The notes below the pieces were generated by a model. It saw nothing but the letters and a program-made list of their open reading frames with translations, was not told where the DNA came from and ran no database searches. This document shows positions 50,981-59,564 of a DNA stretch of 64,000 nt, one piece after another (the first letter of the stretch is position 1; every line of letters starts with the position of its first letter). The stretch spans positions 4,526,001 to 4,590,000 of the forward strand of contig NZ_CP035758.1 of assembly GCF_004208415.1 (NCBI RefSeq). The letters are read 5' to 3'. Made by a program: the position numbers and the translations under genes. This stretch comes from Ktedonosporobacter rubrisoli (GTDB lineage Bacteria; Chloroflexota; Ktedonobacteria; Ktedonobacterales; Ktedonobacteraceae).

Positions 50981-51008
50981 GGAAGCCAGGGCTAGTTCTC
51001 TGGCTTCC
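50981..51008. terminator. bidirectional stem-loop between convergent genes
   Basis: GGAAGCCAG (50981-50989) pairs with CTGGCTTCC (51000-51008) around a 10-nt loop. It lies between the M20 peptidase stop (50881) and the end of the acuC::acuA gene (51033); on the minus strand TTTG follows. Confidence 0.65.
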
Positions 51009-51032
51009 CGCACGCTTCTAAAGTTCTCAGGC

Positions 51033-53033
51033 TCAGAGGCGAGCTAGATTAGGCGCGCTAAGCACACGGTTGAGGAACTGGTTGGCAGTCCGCTGATCGA
51101 CGCGATTGCCAATACGGGCCAGGAAAACATTAGCCGGCTCCATACTGACATTCGGCTCAGTCGTCGGATATTCTTTAAAGCCCTGGCTGCTAAAGAGCCG
51201 CGAGATCAGTTCGCGATAGCGGTAGATGGAGAGGCCCAGGCCTTCAAAGTCCCAGTGCCAGGAGAGCCCCACGGCAAAGAGAATCATATCCTCCAGAGCA
51301 TCCAGTTCCAGAGCAAAGGCCAGCATTTTACTTGCGATACCCAGGCTGCGCCAGTTTGAACTTACCTCAATGGCTACCTCGTAAAGATTCTCTATCCCTT
51401 CCCACCATTCATCCGCCGGCGCAATGGTTACCTCGCCGATAATCTCGCCCGAAGGTGTATAGCCCAGAGTCAAAGCGCAATCAGGGCTTCTAGCAATTCC
51501 CAGCAACAATTGATGCTCTCGCTCCGGCAGACGTGCAAAAGCCCTCAACTCACTATCCGGCCGTAAGCGCTCGACAAAAGATGGAGGGCAGAAATCGCGT
51601 AGAAAGACCGGGCCTTTTTTTGTATCAAGCATTCTAATACGCGAAGGTCCCGTCTCGCGATTCATATGCAAGAGATCGAAGAGATCGGCCAGTGGCGAGG
51701 TACGTCGACGCTCGACAGGAAAAGCCTGGCGCATATAAGACGACATAAAGAGATGGCGCACCAGGGCGACAGTATGTCTGTTGGTACGCGAGATCTCCCA
51801 GCGCCGCGGCTGCTGAGGAAAATCCTCTATTTTATCAAGAAAGGTGGTCGGGAAACTAGACGGTACCGACGATTTGCCCATTACCTGTTGGGCCGCCAAC
51901 TCCTCCTTTTGCGTCGCCTCCCAGGCCGGTTGCCAGCGCTTTATCCACGCTTCCGGGAGAGCCTCCGGCAAACGCTGCTCGGACATTTCGGCCCACAACA
52001 TACTCCAGGCTCTGGGCACAACGCGGAAGAGATCATAGCCACCACCACCTACCGCGACCCAACGCCCCTGACAATAGGTATGGGCCAGCTCATGGACAGC
52101 CTGCATCGGCGCTTGAATGCCACGCATAGTCAAACTTAAATGGGTAAGCGGGTCCCAGGCATGAGCATCACAGCCATGTTGAGAAATGATCACATCAGGA
52201 GCAAAGGAAGCAACAAGCGGCGAGAGTAGCGAGTTCATCACATCAATATATGAGCCATCTTCAGTAAAGGCTTCTAGCGGCACATTCACCGAATAGCCAC
52301 GTCCGCTCCCGTTGCCAACTTCGAGCACATCGCCAGTTCCCGGGAAGAGATAACGTCCCGTCTCATGCAGCGAGACAGTCATTACGCGAGGATCATCATA
52401 AAATGCGCGCTGTACTCCGTCGCCATGATGCGCATCAAAGTCAAGATAGAGCACTTTGGCTTCGCTGGATTGGAGAACATGGGCAATCGCTACAGCGATA
52501 TCATTGTAGACACAGAAGCCCGAGGCGCGTTCTTCCCAGGCATGATGGAAGCCTCCTCCGGGATGGAATACGTGCAAGGGCCGCTGCTCCTCGCTGGCAA
52601 ACTTGCCGCCCTCTGCAAGTCCCATCACAGCGCTTAATGCTACCAATGTTCCACCGGCCGCGTGCGCCGCAATCTCATGCATGCCTGGCAAAGCCGGCGT
52701 ATCACCATCGCCAAAGCCATAGCGCAAAGTAAGTTGCCCCCTCGCCTCGCGCTCTCCGGCGCTGGCCTCAGCCGGAAGAGGCGAGCTTAAACGTTGCACG
52801 GCCGCTATGTATTCGGGCGAATGCGCCAGCTGCAATTCTTCCATCGTCGCGGCTCGCAAAGGCAGGCTCATCTGTGCATCGACAGTTCTCCATATATTGC
52901 ACAGCTCAAGCAGATCAAAAAGAGCCTTTAAGCGATTATCCTGTTGAAACGGATGCTGCGCACCAAAGTCATAACGCAATTCTATCGGATCAAAAATCAG
53001 ACGAGCTCGATGCTGAGAAGAAGTGCCAGACAT
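51033..53033 (-). CDS. acuC-acuA: AcuC-like deacetylase fused to an AcuA-like GNAT acetyltransferase
   Basis: 666 residues from ATG 53033, with GGAAGGTG upstream. Residues about 10-400 are a class I histone-deacetylase-type domain of the AcuC group: the His pair in GGFHHAW, zinc ligands D200 and H202 in DFDAHHGDG, D289 in GCDAHAWDP and catalytic Tyr333 in GGGGY. After a linker, residues about 465-666 match Bacillus AcuA by recalled sequence: KKGPVFL, EVAIEVSSNWRSLGIASKML (GNAT acetyl-CoA loop), WHWDFEGLGL and ARIGNRVDQ. In Bacillus, AcuA acetylates and AcuC deacetylates acetyl-CoA synthetase as separate proteins. Here the two opposing activities are in one chain. It is 42 bp downstream of acuB. 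Confidence 0.87.
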   Translation of the reverse strand: MSGTSSQHRARLIFDPIELRYDFGAQHPFQQDNRLKALFDLLELCNIWRTVDAQMSLPLRAATMEELQLAHSPEYIAAVQRLSSPLPAEASAGEREARGQLTLRYGFGDGDTPALPGMHEIAAHAAGGTLVALSAVMGLAEGGKFASEEQRPLHVFHPGGGFHHAWEERASGFCVYNDIAVAIAHVLQSSEAKVLYLDFDAHHGDGVQRAFYDDPRVMTVSLHETGRYLFPGTGDVLEVGNGSGRGYSVNVPLEAFTEDGSYIDVMNSLLSPLVASFAPDVIISQHGCDAHAWDPLTHLSLTMRGIQAPMQAVHELAHTYCQGRWVAVGGGGYDLFRVVPRAWSMLWAEMSEQRLPEALPEAWIKRWQPAWEATQKEELAAQQVMGKSSVPSSFPTTFLDKIEDFPQQPRRWEISRTNRHTVALVRHLFMSSYMRQAFPVERRRTSPLADLFDLLHMNRETGPSRIRMLDTKKGPVFLRDFCPPSFVERLRPDSELRAFARLPEREHQLLLGIARSPDCALTLGYTPSGEIIGEVTIAPADEWWEGIENLYEVAIEVSSNWRSLGIASKMLAFALELDALEDMILFAVGLSWHWDFEGLGLSIYRYRELISRLFSSQGFKEYPTTEPNVSMEPANVFLARIGNRVDQRTANQFLNRVLSAPNLARL

Positions 53034-53075
53034 ATATATCATCACCTTCCACAAAGCAAGGATCGCCAACCTTGC

Positions 53076-53816
53076 TTATATTGTTTCTTTATCCCCATCC
53101 AGAGGCGCACCAAAGGTGTACTGGATACCTTCCTCCTGCAAACGCACAAGCAAGGGAGTTGGATTGATCGTACCCAGGCGCACACTCGCCACAAGAGGGA
53201 CTCCACCTGCAACCGGGACTACTATAATACTGCGTATCTGCACATTCAATTCCGCAGCAGAAAGGAGCACTTTCCCTAAAGGGGCGGTATCTCCCATCGG
53301 TAATGCCACATCCAATTGCATTCCTGGCTCATAGGCTCCCATCGCCCGCGCAAAAGCAAGCAGCAGATCGCTGCTTGTTATCAGCCCAACCAGCACTGGC
53401 TGGTTATCCTGCTCTACATGGGTATATTCAACGACAGGCAAATAATTCAGTCCGCGCTCAACGAGAAGCTGGGCCGCCGCTGCAACATTCGTCGTCGGCG
53501 TCACGCGAATGAGAGCCCGATGCATTACCTCAACAATACGACGCTCTTGCCAGTGACGCTGCAATAGATCTCCTGAAGAGCTTTGACGGGCCACAGTAGC
53601 CAGCAAATCGACATCCTGTGAGGTAAGTAAGCCTTCCAACAAAGCGGCTGTCTGACGTCCACCACTCCCAGGCTGTTCAGCCTCTGTAAGTGTAACGGTG
53701 CGCACTACTGGCAAATGGTGAAATTGATGCTGGCGCAGTAGATTAACCGCATGAGCCAGGGTATCATCTGGCGCCACAGTAATCAGTTTCGTTGTCATAA
53801 TATCGCGAACAATCAT
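53076..53816 (-). CDS. acuB: AcuB-like CBS-domain protein
   Basis: 246 residues: two CBS domains (about 1-60 with an insertion, and 75-150; signatures VRDIMTTKLITVAPDDTLAHAVNLLRQHQFHHLPVV and VMHRALIRVTPTTNVAAAAQLLVERGLNYLPVV), then an ACT-like C-terminal segment (VQIRSIIVVP...RLQEEGIQYTFG). This matches the AcuB arrangement, whose role in the Bacillus acu operon is regulatory and poorly defined; an adenylate-sensing function is plausible. It is the first gene of the two-gene unit with acuC::acuA. Upstream (53817-54232) no gene or clear promoter was recognised. Confidence 0.78.
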   Translation of the reverse strand: MIVRDIMTTKLITVAPDDTLAHAVNLLRQHQFHHLPVVRTVTLTEAEQPGSGGRQTAALLEGLLTSQDVDLLATVARQSSSGDLLQRHWQERRIVEVMHRALIRVTPTTNVAAAAQLLVERGLNYLPVVEYTHVEQDNQPVLVGLITSSDLLLAFARAMGAYEPGMQLDVALPMGDTAPLGKVLLSAAELNVQIRSIIVVPVAGGVPLVASVRLGTINPTPLLVRLQEEGIQYTFGAPLDGDKETI

Positions 53817-54232
53817 GGCTTACTCTCCTCTAAGCAGTGTTAATAGAACACAGCATTCCAACTCTTTCTGACGCCAGAAGGGACCAGCGGATTAACTGAC
53901 AGCCACCACCTAAATAATAGCACACAAAGGACAGCTCACGGGGTCACGATAGATCTGTCAAAAACCGCAGCGAAATTTTTCTTTTGCACGTCAGATAGAG
54001 CACCCAATTGTCTTTTTGTAGTAGCATTCTCTACTTTTATCTATCTCAATTATACTAGAAATAGGGCCTTTGCATGCAATAGCAATCAATAGTCTACCAG
54101 AAAAAGAGATCAGGCACTTCGGCGCCTCTCGGCCTTCAACAGGCCAGGATAAGAAGCGACTATTTTGAGCAAAAAAGCCAGATAGCAATTAAAAGGTATA
54201 TCTACTGAAAGAGCTAAATCGGAGTATTTCGC

Positions 54233-55771
54233 ATGAGCGCAACGTCACCCAACGTCGTCATCATCCATACAGATCAACAGCGTTACGATAGCCTTGGCTG
54301 CACAGGCAATGACCAGGCCATCACACCACATATCGATAGCCTGGCCAGAGAGGGTGTGCTCTTCAAGCGTCATATTGCTGCCAGTACTGTGTGCATGCCC
54401 TCACGCGCCTCGCTACTGACCGGTAGATATCCCCTGGCTAGCGGAGTACCGACCAATGGAGTCGCCTTACCTCGCGCCAGTTATATCAGCAAGCATCCCT
54501 TAAACAAGGGACGCGACTGGTCGCGCGTCCCCCTCAGCCATACTCCCACCCTTGCCGATATTTTAGGGGCAAACGGCTATACTACCTGCTCGATTGGTAA
54601 GCTCCATCTCACGCCGACGCAGGCTCCTCCAGCCCTGGATTATGAGGAAACCGTAGCCACCTGGAACAACGGCGCACGAGACAACTGGCATGGTCCATAC
54701 TACGGCTTTCAGCATGTTGAGATGACCCTTGGGCACGGCGAAAACATCAAAGGCCACTATCGTTTATGGCTCCAGGCCACCCATTCTGCTATTAGCGAGG
54801 CTTTACAGCGTGGCGAGCATCGCAAACGCCTCGCCTTCCCGGAGATTTCAGATATGTATCCAGGCATCATCCCGCTAGAGGCTCATCCCTCCACCTGGAT
54901 CGCCGATCGCGCTATAGCCTATCTGAATGAGCGCACAAATGATGTTAGCCCTTTCTTCCTCTTTGTCGGCTTCCCAGATCCCCATTTTCCACTTACCCCT
55001 CCTGCAGAACTGCTAGCCCTATTCACGCAGAACGAGGTAGCTCCTCCCCAACTTGACGAGCGCGAATGGTCGAGTAAACCAGCAAGCTTTACGCGGCTCT
55101 GGCAAAATAGCTTTTTCAGCACGCGTTCCTATTCTCCCGCCGCCATACGCATGGTACGCCAGTATACACAGGCGATGATCTATCTTATCGATCAAAACGT
55201 CGGGCGTATTGTCGCTGCCCTGCAGCAAAATAAGCAATACGAGCAGACTATCTTGATCTTTACTAGTGATCATGGCGACTTTCTTGGTGATCACGGCCTG
55301 ATCAGAAAGGGCCTGGGATGCAGCGATGTGCTGGTGCATGTGCCCTTTATCCTACGCCTGCCGCCAGCGCTCTCTATGTCGCTGCCCGGTGAGATATCTA
55401 TGCCCATGAGCAATGTTGACGTCGTGCCCACTATCTGTGCGCTGGCGAAGGTACCCACTCCTGCGGGAGTACAGGGTCAAAACATATTGTCGCTCTGGCA
55501 AAACACTGGGCGACATTGCCCGCTTGTCTGCTGCTATGGCAGCTCTCCAGAAACTACAAATATCAGCATCTACGACGAGCGCTATCGGCTCACCTGGTAT
55601 CCGGTAACGCGTGAAAAAGAATTCTACGACCATTGGCACGATCCTCACGAATTACATAATCTGGCCAGCGGCAATCAGGTGCCCGCCAAAGCCCATATCC
55701 TTTTCTTGCAGCTTCTGGAATTACTTGCCGAATATAGCCATCCGGTCTCGGCCCGTATCGCCGAGTTCTAA
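54233..55771 (+). CDS. type I sulfatase (arylsulfatase/choline-sulfatase-like)
   Basis: 512 residues. The N-terminal metal strand VVIIHTDQQRYDSLGC is followed by the formylglycine motif Cys54-M-P-S-R-A-S-L-L-TGR, so the enzyme needs a formylglycine-generating enzyme for maturation; none is adjacent. Further motifs are GKLHL, the metal-binding IFTSDHGDFLGDHGL and a C-terminal RLTWYPVTREKEFYDHWHDPHELHNLA block. There is no signal peptide, so it should act in the cytoplasm. CGGAG is 8 nt before the ATG. It likely releases sulfate from small organic sulfates or phosphonate-like esters. Confidence 0.9.
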   Translation: MSATSPNVVIIHTDQQRYDSLGCTGNDQAITPHIDSLAREGVLFKRHIAASTVCMPSRASLLTGRYPLASGVPTNGVALPRASYISKHPLNKGRDWSRVPLSHTPTLADILGANGYTTCSIGKLHLTPTQAPPALDYEETVATWNNGARDNWHGPYYGFQHVEMTLGHGENIKGHYRLWLQATHSAISEALQRGEHRKRLAFPEISDMYPGIIPLEAHPSTWIADRAIAYLNERTNDVSPFFLFVGFPDPHFPLTPPAELLALFTQNEVAPPQLDEREWSSKPASFTRLWQNSFFSTRSYSPAAIRMVRQYTQAMIYLIDQNVGRIVAALQQNKQYEQTILIFTSDHGDFLGDHGLIRKGLGCSDVLVHVPFILRLPPALSMSLPGEISMPMSNVDVVPTICALAKVPTPAGVQGQNILSLWQNTGRHCPLVCCYGSSPETTNISIYDERYRLTWYPVTREKEFYDHWHDPHELHNLASGNQVPAKAHILFLQLLELLAEYSHPVSARIAEF

Positions 55772-55870
55772 GCTTTAAGCCCAATTCGCAGGCAAGAGAA
55801 CCAGGCATAAAGAAAGGGCCGCCATTGCTATCAGCAGCAGTAGGCGACCTCTTGATATTCTTTGCGCGGA

Positions 55871-56599
55871 TCAAGCGTTAGAGCTTTCTTTAGAGCGGTT
55901 TCTCGCCCTACGCGATATGTACATTGTCAAGGCGAGCAGAAGGGCAACGACGCCATAGGAGACAAACGGCGAGAGGCTCAGAAATTGCTGAGTGCTGAGC
56001 GTAAAGACCAGGGAGATGCGCAGCATGGCCTCTAAAAACAAACCAGCCCCCCAGATCAGGCTTATTGTGCGCATGTTCGCCCGAAGCTCGGCTGACTGCT
56101 GCCAGCGCAGATCAAAGCGCGCAATACCTTCCTGTGTGTTCCCTGAGACAAAAGTACGTGCGAGATAAAACATCAGCGGGCGCTTGAAAAACGAGGAGAT
56201 CAAGAACACCAGCCCGAAGACAGCCGTAAAGCAGGCATCGCGTACCAGGTAAAGCCTCTGATCTCCACTGATGAACAGGAGCAATAAGCCAATAAGTACG
56301 GTTACCAGCGTAAAGCCAGCAATAATGTTGATACGCTTCTGTCGAATAATACCCACCACGCTATCAATGACCGAGGGTACTGCAGTCGCCACCAGGGCAA
56401 GCAAAGTGGGAACATGCAAATAGTTTTCCAGGACCATATATATGATATAAGGTCCTGCGGCATTAACAGCCAGGGTGATGGCAAGGTTGCGCAAGATGAT
56501 TTTTTTATCTATGGTTGGTTGTTTCTCGGAATTTGCTAATACAGAAGTTTGCTTTTGCATAATTTTATTTTCACTTTCCTGATCAGATTTGTATTCCAT
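55871..56599 (-). CDS. VC0807-like integral membrane protein
   Basis: About 242 residues; the start is uncertain (ATG 56599 or 56560, neither with a good ribosome binding site). There are six predicted membrane helices, with the pattern of VC0807/septation-protein-A-like proteins: NAAGPYIIYMVLENYLHV, ALVATAVPSVIDSVVGIIRQKRI, ACFTAVFGLVFLISSFFKRPLMFYLAR and FDLRWQQSAELRANMRTISLIWG. The role is unknown. The long frame continuing to 57016 overlaps the S9 peptidase gene in antisense and was not used. The gene is divergent from that peptidase gene and convergent with the sulfatase gene. Confidence 0.7.
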   Translation of the reverse strand: MEYKSDQESENKIMQKQTSVLANSEKQPTIDKKIILRNLAITLAVNAAGPYIIYMVLENYLHVPTLLALVATAVPSVIDSVVGIIRQKRINIIAGFTLVTVLIGLLLLFISGDQRLYLVRDACFTAVFGLVFLISSFFKRPLMFYLARTFVSGNTQEGIARFDLRWQQSAELRANMRTISLIWGAGLFLEAMLRISLVFTLSTQQFLSLSPFVSYGVVALLLALTMYISRRARNRSKESSNA

Positions 56600-56837
56600 C
56601 AAGAGATTTGTTATTAGATGTTGTTGAAACAAGTATAAGAGAGAGCTACACGGCAAACATCGCCAGGAAGTAGGGTTCGCATCTCCCCTTTTTGGGGGAG
56701 ATAAATTAGCTCTTTCTACCTCATTTTCATCTAATATGCACTTAAAAGAGAGAGCAGAAATCTGGCGAGTAACTCGCCAGCGGATACGTTCGTAGAATAG
56801 AACATAGGAGACAAAATCAAATACAGAGGAGCGCGAG

Positions 56838-59129
56838 ATGATTGATAACGAAGATACGCCTACTGTGCAGCGTTCTACTTCAGCATCGACAGAGCATAAT
56901 GCCGCCATACAGCCAGCCCCTTCTACAACAACACAGCCTGCAACCCGGCAGGAAGCCTCAATAGATACCCATACGTCTACCGCCAACGAACAGCAAGAAG
57001 ACCCGGCTGCCACCATTCAAACCGAGGCCGTCCAGGATAGCGACGCAGATGAGCAAGAGGATGCAGAACAAGTGAATAGCCCTGGAGATACATCCCAGGG
57101 CGAGGAAGCCAGAGAGAGTACAGCCTCTGCAGCAACGCAACCAAGCACAGAGCAGGTCAGTAGTACAAAGGACCCTATTCCATACTTGAATGTAGAGGAT
57201 CTGCTCTCTTTAGAGATCGTATCCGAGCCGCAAATCTCGCCAAATGGCTCCTGGATCGCGTTTACAGTCCAGAGCTGCCACGCAGAAACAAATACCACGA
57301 GTAGCGCGATCTGGCTGGTTAGCAGCCAGGGAGGGAAAAAAGAACCGGCAAGGCAGATCACCGCTGGAAACAATCATGATAGCACACCGCGCTGGTCACC
57401 TGACGGACAAACTCTTGCCTTTCTGAGCAATCGCACCGGCACTAGCCAGATCTATCTTCTCCCACTCAATGGTGGAGAAGCGCGTCAACTAAGCAATCTC
57501 CCACAAGGCATCAGCAGCTATAGCTGGCGTCCCGATGGCAAGCTTTTGCTCGCCACCTCCGCCTGGAAGCCAGGCGACGATAAGGCCGATCCTACTGATG
57601 CCAACGAGTTGGTATATCTTTATACCCGCCTGGACGAGCTGCAGAACGGCACAGGGCATCTACAGGGCCGCCACGAGCAACTCTGGCTGATCCCTCTACA
57701 GGGAAATGCTATGCGCCTGACTTCAGAGCCGGTTGACCTGCTTCAGTCCAGCTGGTCGCCTGACGGCACCGAGATCGCCTTCAGTGCCAATCGGCGTCCG
57801 CTGCCCGATCTCAGCATCAGCAAAGCGCTCTGGGTCCTGACGGTAGCCACGGGCCAGATGCGCCGCCTCACGCCTGAAGAAGGGCTGGCCCAAGAACCGG
57901 CCTGGTCGCCCGATGGCCAATCTATTGCTTACCTCTATACACCCGATCAGACCGAGGCCGGTAACGTTCACCCCTGGGTTGTAGCGGCTGATGGCAAGAG
58001 CGCGCCCCATCCAGCGGTCACGGGCGCAGAAGAACTTGCTTGCCAGGAATGGATTTTCGATGAATTGCGCACTGAATGGCTCAGCCGGCCACAATGGTAT
58101 CCAGACAGCAAATCCTTTCTTGTCACCGCGCAAACCCATGGACAGGTTCATCTCTATCGCATTGAGCTGGGGAACAATAAAATTAGCCAGTTGACCAGTG
58201 GCAATGGACGCTATCTCAGTCCCCAACTGAGCAGGAATGGTCAGTTACTCGCCCTTATTCGCGCGGACTGGTTTACCCCCGGCGACATCTGGAGCATGGG
58301 CAGCGATGGGCAAGGCTTACGTAAGCTTACGCGCATCAATGACGTATTTCTGCAAAAGCATCAACTCATTCGACCTAAGCGGATAAGCTGGCACAGCATT
58401 GATGGACAGGAGATTGAGGGCTGGCTCTATCTGCCAGCGCTACCAGAAGGCGTCAAAGCGCCATTGATTCTAGCTCCACATGGAGGGCCCGCGCTGGCCT
58501 GGGGAGATGGCTACGTCCATGAATTTCAAGTTCTAGCAGGTAAAGGCTACGCGGTTCTAGCGCCTAATCCGCGCGGAAGTACAGGCTACGGTGAAGATTT
58601 CAGCCGCAAAATCCTCAATGATTGGGGAGGGATCGATTTTCAGGATCTTATGGCGGGCCTGGATCATGTCATTGCCACCGAGGCTATAGATGCCAACCGC
58701 CTGGGTATTAATGGTACGAGTTACGGAGGGTATATGACCAACTGGGCCATTACTCAGACCCAGCGTTTCAAAGCTGCGGTCAGCCGCAACGGTCTTAGCT
58801 CAATCGCTACGGCAAGTCTGCTCTCGGATCAACCCGTCTGGCTCCCCTTATCAATGGAAGATCCGGCCCTACAGCAAGCCCGCTCGCCGCTCACGTTTGC
58901 TGATCGGATCAGCACGCCCTTGCTCCTCTTACACGCCGAGGATGACCTGGCCTGCCCCTTCAGCGAATCGTTGCAGCTGTTTGTTGCTTTGCGCAAACGC
59001 AAGCACCCGGTTGAGCTTGTTCGTTATCGCCAGGCCAGCCATTTAATGGATTGGCCAACAGTTGGAATGCCGCAGCAACGCGTGGATCGACTGCGCCGCA
59101 CCTTAGCCTGGTTTGAACGTTTCCTCTAA
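56838..59129 (+). CDS. S9-family peptidase (acylaminoacyl/prolyl oligopeptidase-like)
   Basis: 763 residues. The first 110 residues are acidic and of low complexity (Glu, Asp, Gln, Thr, Ser), with no signal peptide. A WD40-like beta-propeller follows (about 120-500) with repeated TPRWSPDGQTLAFLSNR-type blades. The C-terminal alpha/beta hydrolase domain has the catalytic Ser628 in GTSYGGYMTNW, the acid at Asp702 or Asp703 (HAEDDLACP) and His735 (QASHLMDWP). It should be a cytoplasmic oligopeptidase or acyl-aminoacyl peptidase. GAGGAG is 6 nt before the ATG. A strong terminator follows. Confidence 0.9.
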   Translation: MIDNEDTPTVQRSTSASTEHNAAIQPAPSTTTQPATRQEASIDTHTSTANEQQEDPAATIQTEAVQDSDADEQEDAEQVNSPGDTSQGEEARESTASAATQPSTEQVSSTKDPIPYLNVEDLLSLEIVSEPQISPNGSWIAFTVQSCHAETNTTSSAIWLVSSQGGKKEPARQITAGNNHDSTPRWSPDGQTLAFLSNRTGTSQIYLLPLNGGEARQLSNLPQGISSYSWRPDGKLLLATSAWKPGDDKADPTDANELVYLYTRLDELQNGTGHLQGRHEQLWLIPLQGNAMRLTSEPVDLLQSSWSPDGTEIAFSANRRPLPDLSISKALWVLTVATGQMRRLTPEEGLAQEPAWSPDGQSIAYLYTPDQTEAGNVHPWVVAADGKSAPHPAVTGAEELACQEWIFDELRTEWLSRPQWYPDSKSFLVTAQTHGQVHLYRIELGNNKISQLTSGNGRYLSPQLSRNGQLLALIRADWFTPGDIWSMGSDGQGLRKLTRINDVFLQKHQLIRPKRISWHSIDGQEIEGWLYLPALPEGVKAPLILAPHGGPALAWGDGYVHEFQVLAGKGYAVLAPNPRGSTGYGEDFSRKILNDWGGIDFQDLMAGLDHVIATEAIDANRLGINGTSYGGYMTNWAITQTQRFKAAVSRNGLSSIATASLLSDQPVWLPLSMEDPALQQARSPLTFADRISTPLLLLHAEDDLACPFSESLQLFVALRKRKHPVELVRYRQASHLMDWPTVGMPQQRVDRLRRTLAWFERFL

Positions 59130-59136
59130 ACAAATG

Positions 59137-59176
59137 TGGCCAGAGTGTCAAGTTTATGACGCTCTGGCCATTTTTT
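59137..59176 (+). terminator. rho-independent terminator of the S9 peptidase gene
   Basis: A 14-bp stem with one mismatch (59137-59150 with 59157-59170) and a 6-nt loop is followed by six T (59171-59176). This is the best intrinsic terminator in the window. Its T-run overlaps the stop codon of the convergent gene at 59175. Confidence 0.9.
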
Positions 59177-59564
59177 ATGATAAAAACATCTGGACCATAT
59201 AGAAGATCGACGCAACAGCCAGCAAGACGCAATAGACGCCGGCAATAATGCGCGAAAGCTGGACAGTTCCCGACAGGATACGCGGCCTGAAACTTGTCAG
59301 GGCTTGCCGCCCTGTCACAGCAAGAATACCCACAAGCAGGACAAAACTTAAAATCCTGATTGCCAGGGCTCCATTAAACACCGCGAATATCACCACAATG
59401 GCCCCAAATGCCAGCAAGGCCCCGATAATATCCATAGCCGCGATGCCCATAAACAAGCCCTCATCAAAAGAGCGGGTTAGCAACTTCGGCGTTATCCATA
59501 TGATCAGCCCTAACCCTCCAATGTAAGCAATAATACACAGAAAAACCCACAGGGTATATGGCAT
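59175..59564 (-). CDS. hypothetical four-helix membrane protein
   Basis: 129 residues, not recognised. Four hydrophobic helices are visible (TLWVFLCIIAYIGGLGLIIWI, GIAAMDIIGALLAFGAIVVIFAVF, ALAIRILSFVLLVGILAVTG and SRIIAGVYCVLLAVASIFYMV) with short loops. ATG 59564 is preferred since TGAGGAAA lies 8 nt before it; the TTG further upstream is part of that site. It is monocistronic and converges on the S9 peptidase gene, overlapping the terminator. Confidence 0.6.
   Translation of the reverse strand: MPYTLWVFLCIIAYIGGLGLIIWITPKLLTRSFDEGLFMGIAAMDIIGALLAFGAIVVIFAVFNGALAIRILSFVLLVGILAVTGRQALTSFRPRILSGTVQLSRIIAGVYCVLLAVASIFYMVQMFLS

Noticed and set aside
56600..57016. Long N-terminal part of the VC0807-like frame
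   Set aside because: It is antisense to the well-supported S9 peptidase N-terminus and has Cys/Val-rich shadow composition.
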